Of a stretch of DNA of 40,351 bases, positions 36,385 through 40,351 are shown in pieces (the first letter of the stretch is position 1; each line of letters begins with the position of its first letter). The stretch is from positions 1 to 40,351 of the forward strand of contig NZ_NVQF01000058.1 in assembly GCF_002592005.1 (NCBI RefSeq), written 5' to 3'. A program made the position numbers and the translations under genes. The notes below the pieces were generated by a model that saw nothing but the letters and a program-made list of their open reading frames with translations, was not told the origin of the DNA and did no database searches. The DNA is from Mycolicibacterium palauense. Lineage in GTDB: Bacteria; Actinomycetota; Actinomycetes; Mycobacteriales; Mycobacteriaceae.

Positions 36385-38403
36385 ATGGCCGCAACCCCAT
36401 TCGACGATCTCGACGACTACCTGGCGCTGCCGCGCGTAGCGGGCCTGGCGGTCTCACCCGACGGCACCCGGGTGGTGACCACCATCACCGAACTCAACGA
36501 CAGGGCCACCGAGTACCTGACCGCGATCTGGGAGCTCGACCCCACCGGCGTCGCCCCGGCCCGCAGGCTGACCCGCGGCACCAAGGGCGAGTCGGCGCCG
36601 GCCTTCACCGCCGACGGCGACCTGTTGTTCGTCGCGGTGCGGCCCACGCCCGACGACGACGCGCCGCCGGCCGCCCTGTGGCGGCTGCCGCGCGGGGGCG
36701 GGGAGGCCGAACGAGTGCTGGAACTGCCCGGCGGGATCCACACGGTGCGCACCGCGCGTTCCGCGGACCGGGCCGTGGTCAGCGCGCCGATGCTGCCCTC
36801 GGCCCGCGGCGTCGAGGAGGACCGCCGGTTGCGGGGGCTGCGCAAAGACCATGCGGTGACGGCGATCCTGCACACCGGCTACCCGGTGCGCCACTGGGAC
36901 CACGACCTGGGCCCCGACGAACCGCACCTGGTCGACGTGCGGGGTCCCGACGGGCCCCGCGACCTCACGCCCGCCCCCGCGGAGGCCCTGCGCGACAGCG
37001 GCTTCGACATCAGCCCCGACGGGAGCTTCCTGGTCGCGCAGTGGCGGCGCCCGGGCCCGGGGGCGTCGCTGCACAGCGTGCTCGCGCGCATCGAGATCCC
37101 CCGCGACGTCCCCGGGGGCGCACCGGAGGACGGTCCGCCGGCCACGATGACGGTGATCGCCGAGGACCCGCACGCCGAGCTGGAGAAGCCGGCGATCTCA
37201 CCCGACGGTTCCCAGCTGGCGTTCGTGCGGGAAAGCGTGTCGACCCCGACCCGCGCGCCACGGGTCCAGCTGTGCCGGATGCCTCTCGACGGCGCGCCCG
37301 AGCTGGTGGCACCCGACTGGGACCGCTGGCCGGCCTCGGTGGCCTGGGCGCCCGACGGGCAGTCGCTGATCGTCACCGCCGACGACGGCGGCCGGTGTCC
37401 GGTCTTCCGGGTGCTGCCCGACGGGCAGGTCCGGCAGCTGACCACCGACGACTTCGCCTACACCGATGTGGTGCCCGCCCCCGACGGCACGATCTTCGCG
37501 CTGCGCAGCAGCTACGCCGCGCCCCCGCACCCGGTGCGCATCGACACCGACGGCCGCGTCACCCCGCTGCCGTGTGTGGACCTGCCCGCCCTGCCGGGCA
37601 CGCTGAGCGAGACGTCCACCGACGGCGGGGACGGCCGCCGCGTCCGGTCCTGGCTGGTGCTGCCCCGCCGGACCGATCCGCCCGCGCCGCTGCTGGTGTG
37701 GTTCCACGGCGGGCCGTTGAGCAGCTGGAACTGCTGGTCGTGGCGGTGGAATCCGTGGCTGCTGGCCGCGGCGGGCTACGCCGTGCTGCTGCCGGACCCC
37801 GCGCTGTCGACCGGGTACGGCCAGCAGTTCATCCAGGCGGGCTGGGGAGCGTGGGGCGGCCCGCCGTTCACCGACCTGATGGCGGCCACCGATGCCGCGT
37901 GCGCCGACCCGCGCATCGACGCGCAGCGCACCGCGGCCATGGGCGGGTCGTTCGGCGGATACCTGGCCAACTGGGCGGCCGGGCACACCGACCGGTTCCG
38001 CGCCCTGGTCACCCACGCCAGCCTGTGGGCGCTGGACCAGTTCGGCGCCACCACCGACGCGTCGTACTACTGGCTGCGTGAGATGACCCCCGAGATGGCC
38101 GAGGCCAACTCCCCGCACCGCTTCGTCGCGCAGATCACCACGCCGATGCTGGTGATCCACGGCGACAAGGACTACCGGGTGCCGATCGGGGAGGCGCTGC
38201 GGCTGTGGTTCGACCTGCTGACCGCCTCGGGGCTGCCGGCCGCACCCGACGGCACCTCCGAGCACCGCTTCCTGTACTTCCCGTCGGAGAACCACTGGGT
38301 GCTGACCCCGCAGCACGCCAAGATCTGGTACCGGGTGGTGGGGGCGTTCCTGGCCGAGCACGTGCTCGGCGAGCACGTCGAGCTGCCCGAGGAACTCGGC
38401 TGA
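36385..38403 (+). CDS. S9 prolyl-oligopeptidase-family peptidase
   Basis: A 672-aa serine peptidase. Residues 1-400 form a beta-propeller with repeated SPDGT/SPDGS blades; the C-terminal alpha/beta-hydrolase domain carries the triad S522 (GGSFGGY), D596 (HGDKDYRVP) and H637 (SENHW). An oxyanion-loop motif FHGGP is present. There is no signal peptide, so it is cytoplasmic. Such enzymes cut short peptides or remove acyl-amino acids from peptide ends. ATG 36385 is the only sensible start; there is no Shine-Dalgarno, and TAGGAC about 6 nt before it weakly suggests a leaderless message. It is divergent from amt. Confidence 0.93.
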   Translation: MAATPFDDLDDYLALPRVAGLAVSPDGTRVVTTITELNDRATEYLTAIWELDPTGVAPARRLTRGTKGESAPAFTADGDLLFVAVRPTPDDDAPPAALWRLPRGGGEAERVLELPGGIHTVRTARSADRAVVSAPMLPSARGVEEDRRLRGLRKDHAVTAILHTGYPVRHWDHDLGPDEPHLVDVRGPDGPRDLTPAPAEALRDSGFDISPDGSFLVAQWRRPGPGASLHSVLARIEIPRDVPGGAPEDGPPATMTVIAEDPHAELEKPAISPDGSQLAFVRESVSTPTRAPRVQLCRMPLDGAPELVAPDWDRWPASVAWAPDGQSLIVTADDGGRCPVFRVLPDGQVRQLTTDDFAYTDVVPAPDGTIFALRSSYAAPPHPVRIDTDGRVTPLPCVDLPALPGTLSETSTDGGDGRRVRSWLVLPRRTDPPAPLLVWFHGGPLSSWNCWSWRWNPWLLAAAGYAVLLPDPALSTGYGQQFIQAGWGAWGGPPFTDLMAATDAACADPRIDAQRTAAMGGSFGGYLANWAAGHTDRFRALVTHASLWALDQFGATTDASYYWLREMTPEMAEANSPHRFVAQITTPMLVIHGDKDYRVPIGEALRLWFDLLTASGLPAAPDGTSEHRFLYFPSENHWVLTPQHAKIWYRVVGAFLAEHVLGEHVELPEELG

Positions 38404-38470
38404 GACCACCGGTCGGGTAGCGGCCCGCGGCCGGGCCCTGCGGGTGGGCCCTGCGGGGTGGGCGCGCAGG

Positions 38471-38476
38471 TAGGTT
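38471..38476 (+). promoter_or_regulatory. Leaderless -10 hexamer
   Basis: TAGGTT, 6 nt, then ATG 38483 of the saccharopine dehydrogenase homologue. The preceding 40 nt contain a GGGCCCTGCGGG tandem pair and no ribosome site. Confidence 0.45.
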
Positions 38477-38482
38477 GGGGCC

Positions 38483-39739
38483 ATGGTCGCAACGGAGCGT
38501 GAATTCGACATCGTCCTCTACGGCGCCACCGGTTTCGTCGGCAAGCTCACCGCGCAGTACCTCGCCGGGGCGGCCGCCGACCGCCGCATCGCGCTGGCCG
38601 GCCGTTCGCCCGAACGGGTTGGACAGGTCCGGTCCGAGCTGGGGGCGGTCGCCCGGGACTGGCCGATCATCACCGCCGACGCGGGCTCCCCGTCCACACT
38701 GAACGACCTCGCCGCGCGGACCCGGGTGGTGATCACCACCGTCGGGCCCTACAGCAAGTACGGCCTGCCACTGGTGGCGGCCTGCGCCGCGGCGGGCACC
38801 GACTACGCCGACCTGACCGGGGAACCCAACTTCATCCGCGACAGCATCGACCTGCATCACAAGCAGGCCGTCGACACCGGGGCCCGCATCGTGCACGCCT
38901 GCGGATTCGACTCCATCCCCTCGGACCTGACCGTCTTCGAGCTCTACCGGCGGGCCGCCGCCGACGGCGCCGGTGAACTGCTGGACACCAACCTGGTCGT
39001 CCGCAGCTTCGCCGGCGGGGTGTCCGGCGGCACCGTCGCCTCGATGCTGGAGCTGATGCGCGAATCGTCGCTCGACCCCGACATGCGGGCCCAGCTCAAC
39101 GACCCCTACACACTGTCCCCCGACAGCGGCGCCGAACCCCAGCTCGGCAGGCAACCCGACGTGCGCTGGCACCGTGGCTCCGAGATCGCCCCCGAACTGC
39201 GGGGATACTGGACCGGCGCCTTCGCGATGGCCCTGCCCAACAGCCGAATCGTGCGGCGCTCCAACGCCCTGCTGGATTTCGCCTACGGGCGCAGGTTCGC
39301 CTACGGCGAGCAGATGAGCCTGGGCAAATCGCCCCTGGCGCCGCTGGCCGCCGCCGCCATCACCGGCGCCAACGCCTTCGCCCTGGGGCCGGCCACCCGG
39401 CTGTTCCACCTGGCGCCGCGCGGCCTCGTCGACCGCATCGCGCCCAAGCCCGGTACCGGCCCCGACGAACACCGCCGCGAGACCGGGCACTACACCGTCG
39501 AGACCTACACCACCACGGCGTCGGGTCAGCGCTACCGGGCCACCATGTCCCAACAGGCCGACCCCGGATACAAGGCCACCGCGCTGATGCTCGGGGAGAG
39601 CGGTCTGGCCCTGGCCACGGATCGCGACGAGCTCTCGGACCTGCGCGGTGTGCTCACCCCGGTCGCGGCGATGGGCGACGTCCTGTCGAACCGGCTGCGG
39701 GCGGCCGGCGTGCGCCTGGAGACCGAACGGCTGCAGTGA
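38483..39739 (+). CDS. Saccharopine dehydrogenase / trans-acting enoyl reductase homologue (Rv2449c-like)
   Basis: A 418-aa NAD(P)-binding protein. The Rossmann motif LYGATGFVGKLTAQYL is near residues 12-27, followed by IALAGRSPERV, TTVGPYSKYGLPLV, DYADLTGEPNFIRD and HACGFDSIPSDL. These are shared with mycobacterial trans-acting enoyl reductases (Rv2953 type), which act on phthiocerol/phenolphthiocerol intermediates, and with Rv2449c (about 419 aa, from memory), the likely orthologue. True saccharopine dehydrogenase activity is unlikely. In M. tuberculosis Rv2449c lies next to rpfE; here 15.5 kb of other genes separate them. TAGGTT 6 nt ahead of ATG supports the start. Confidence 0.92.
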   Translation: MVATEREFDIVLYGATGFVGKLTAQYLAGAAADRRIALAGRSPERVGQVRSELGAVARDWPIITADAGSPSTLNDLAARTRVVITTVGPYSKYGLPLVAACAAAGTDYADLTGEPNFIRDSIDLHHKQAVDTGARIVHACGFDSIPSDLTVFELYRRAAADGAGELLDTNLVVRSFAGGVSGGTVASMLELMRESSLDPDMRAQLNDPYTLSPDSGAEPQLGRQPDVRWHRGSEIAPELRGYWTGAFAMALPNSRIVRRSNALLDFAYGRRFAYGEQMSLGKSPLAPLAAAAITGANAFALGPATRLFHLAPRGLVDRIAPKPGTGPDEHRRETGHYTVETYTTTASGQRYRATMSQQADPGYKATALMLGESGLALATDRDELSDLRGVLTPVAAMGDVLSNRLRAAGVRLETERLQ

Positions 39740-39874
39740 CCGGCCGGCCGTGCCGGACGTTGTGGCGAACACGGCCCCGGACTCCGGCGCGACGGACTAC
39801 CGTCGAGGTCGAGGGGAACCCCCCCTCCACCAGGCAAGATCCAGCACCGAAGTTCCAGCAATGAAGGTGGAAAC

Positions 39875-40351
39875 ATGGCCGGACTCGACGACCTTCTCGC
39901 ACAGATCCCCGTCGCGGACATCGCCCGCAGGCTCGGCGCCGACGAGGGGGAGGTGAACTGCGCGGTCGAGCATCTGGTGCCCTCGCTGCTGGCCGGTCTG
40001 CAGAACAACGCCCGGGGCGACGCCGCGGAAGCCGGCAGGATCGAGACGGCGGCGTGCCGGCACGCCGCCAGCGGCCTGCTCGACGGTGGCGTGGCCGTCG
40101 ACGACGTCGACGAGAGCGACGGCGACCGGATCGTCGCCAACATCTTCGGCGGCAACACCAGCACGTCGGTGGCCTCGGCGCTGTCGGGCACCGGCGCCGG
40201 CAGCAGCGAGCTCATCAGGAAGCTGCTGCCGATCCTGGCTCCGATCGTGCTGGCCTATATCGGCAAGCAGTTCTCCCCGAACCCGGCCGCCGGCACCCCG
40301 CAGGCCGCCGGGGGCGGGGGGCTGGGTGACCTGCTCGGCAGCATCCTGGGC
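39875..40351 (+). CDS. DUF937 (YidB-like) protein, cut by the window end
   Basis: The first 159 codons of a gene still open at the edge. It has the DUF937 layout: an N-terminal helical part (MAGLDDLLAQIPVADIARRL), a middle GLLDGG and NIFGGN turn region, then SELIRKLLPILAPIVLAYIG and a Gly-rich GGGGLGDLLGSILG. The domain is widespread, and its function is unknown. AAGGTGG (39864-39870) lies 4 nt before ATG 39875. The frame starting at ATG 39861 is different and short. Where the protein ends cannot be seen. Confidence 0.85.
   Translation, partial: MAGLDDLLAQIPVADIARRLGADEGEVNCAVEHLVPSLLAGLQNNARGDAAEAGRIETAACRHAASGLLDGGVAVDDVDESDGDRIVANIFGGNTSTSVASALSGTGAGSSELIRKLLPILAPIVLAYIGKQFSPNPAAGTPQAAGGGGLGDLLGSILG

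Overview
The window is GC-rich actinobacterial DNA, almost certainly from a non-tuberculous mycobacterium (Mycolicibacterium-like). The evidence is an MmpS5/MmpL5-type pair, two MspA-family porins, DUF732 and DUF5078 secreted proteins, a PknH-type sensor lipoprotein, a resuscitation-promoting factor, and the gene order korA-korB-mobA-rpf, which I recall from the M. tuberculosis Rv2455c-Rv2450c region. No tRNA, rRNA, CRISPR array, insertion sequence or prophage gene was seen.

Layout. (1) 124-3305 (minus): fdhF-fdhD, a YdeP/FdhF-type molybdopterin oxidoreductase with its sulfur-transfer partner. (2) 3320-5983: an intergenic repeat cluster, two small secreted proteins, then a divergent pair (XRE regulator / type I methionine aminopeptidase) sharing two matching palindromic operators, and a small proline-rich secreted protein. 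(3) 6056-9372 (minus): mmpS-mmpL; mmpS appears to start at a rare ATT codon. (4) 9373-12174: a 600-bp control region with a CRP-type palindrome and six phased GGTCA repeats, then a type III glutamine synthetase. (5) 12331-17456: a Tat-exported purple-acid-phosphatase-like enzyme, a Tat lipoprotein flavin oxidase, a GntR/UTRA regulator and a split small gene. (6) 17848-22897: korA-korB (2-oxoglutarate:ferredoxin oxidoreductase), mobA, a 1-kb non-coding stretch with a CRP-type half-palindrome and a highly structured leader, then rpf. (7) 22990-38403: an accessory block with an FAD monooxygenase, a three-gene dimethylamine-monooxygenase-type operon, an MFS transporter, a coupled PLD-ChrA-ChrA operon, a sensor lipoprotein with a secreted partner, a porin operon, amt with a coupled microprotein, and an S9 peptidase. 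(8) 38483-40351: a Rv2449c-like saccharopine dehydrogenase/enoyl reductase homologue and the start of a DUF937 gene running off the window.

How the parts fit. Nitrogen recurs: amt has two GlnR-like boxes, the type III glutamine synthetase has an 11-bp phased repeat array of the kind OmpR-type regulators bind, and the dimethylamine-monooxygenase-like operon could release methylamine as a nitrogen source. Molybdenum cofactor use links fdhF/fdhD with mobA. The cell envelope recurs in MmpS/L, the porins and Rpf. Several genes (XRE, mobA, PLD, the saccharopine dehydrogenase homologue) have a TAnnnT -10 hexamer exactly 6 nt before the start codon, as expected of leaderless mycobacterial transcripts.

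The least explained signals are the six-hairpin leader of rpf, the phased GGTCA array, the twin operators of the XRE/aminopeptidase pair, the ATT start of mmpS, the in-frame 15-bp repeat inside a porin signal peptide, and the Amt-coupled microprotein.
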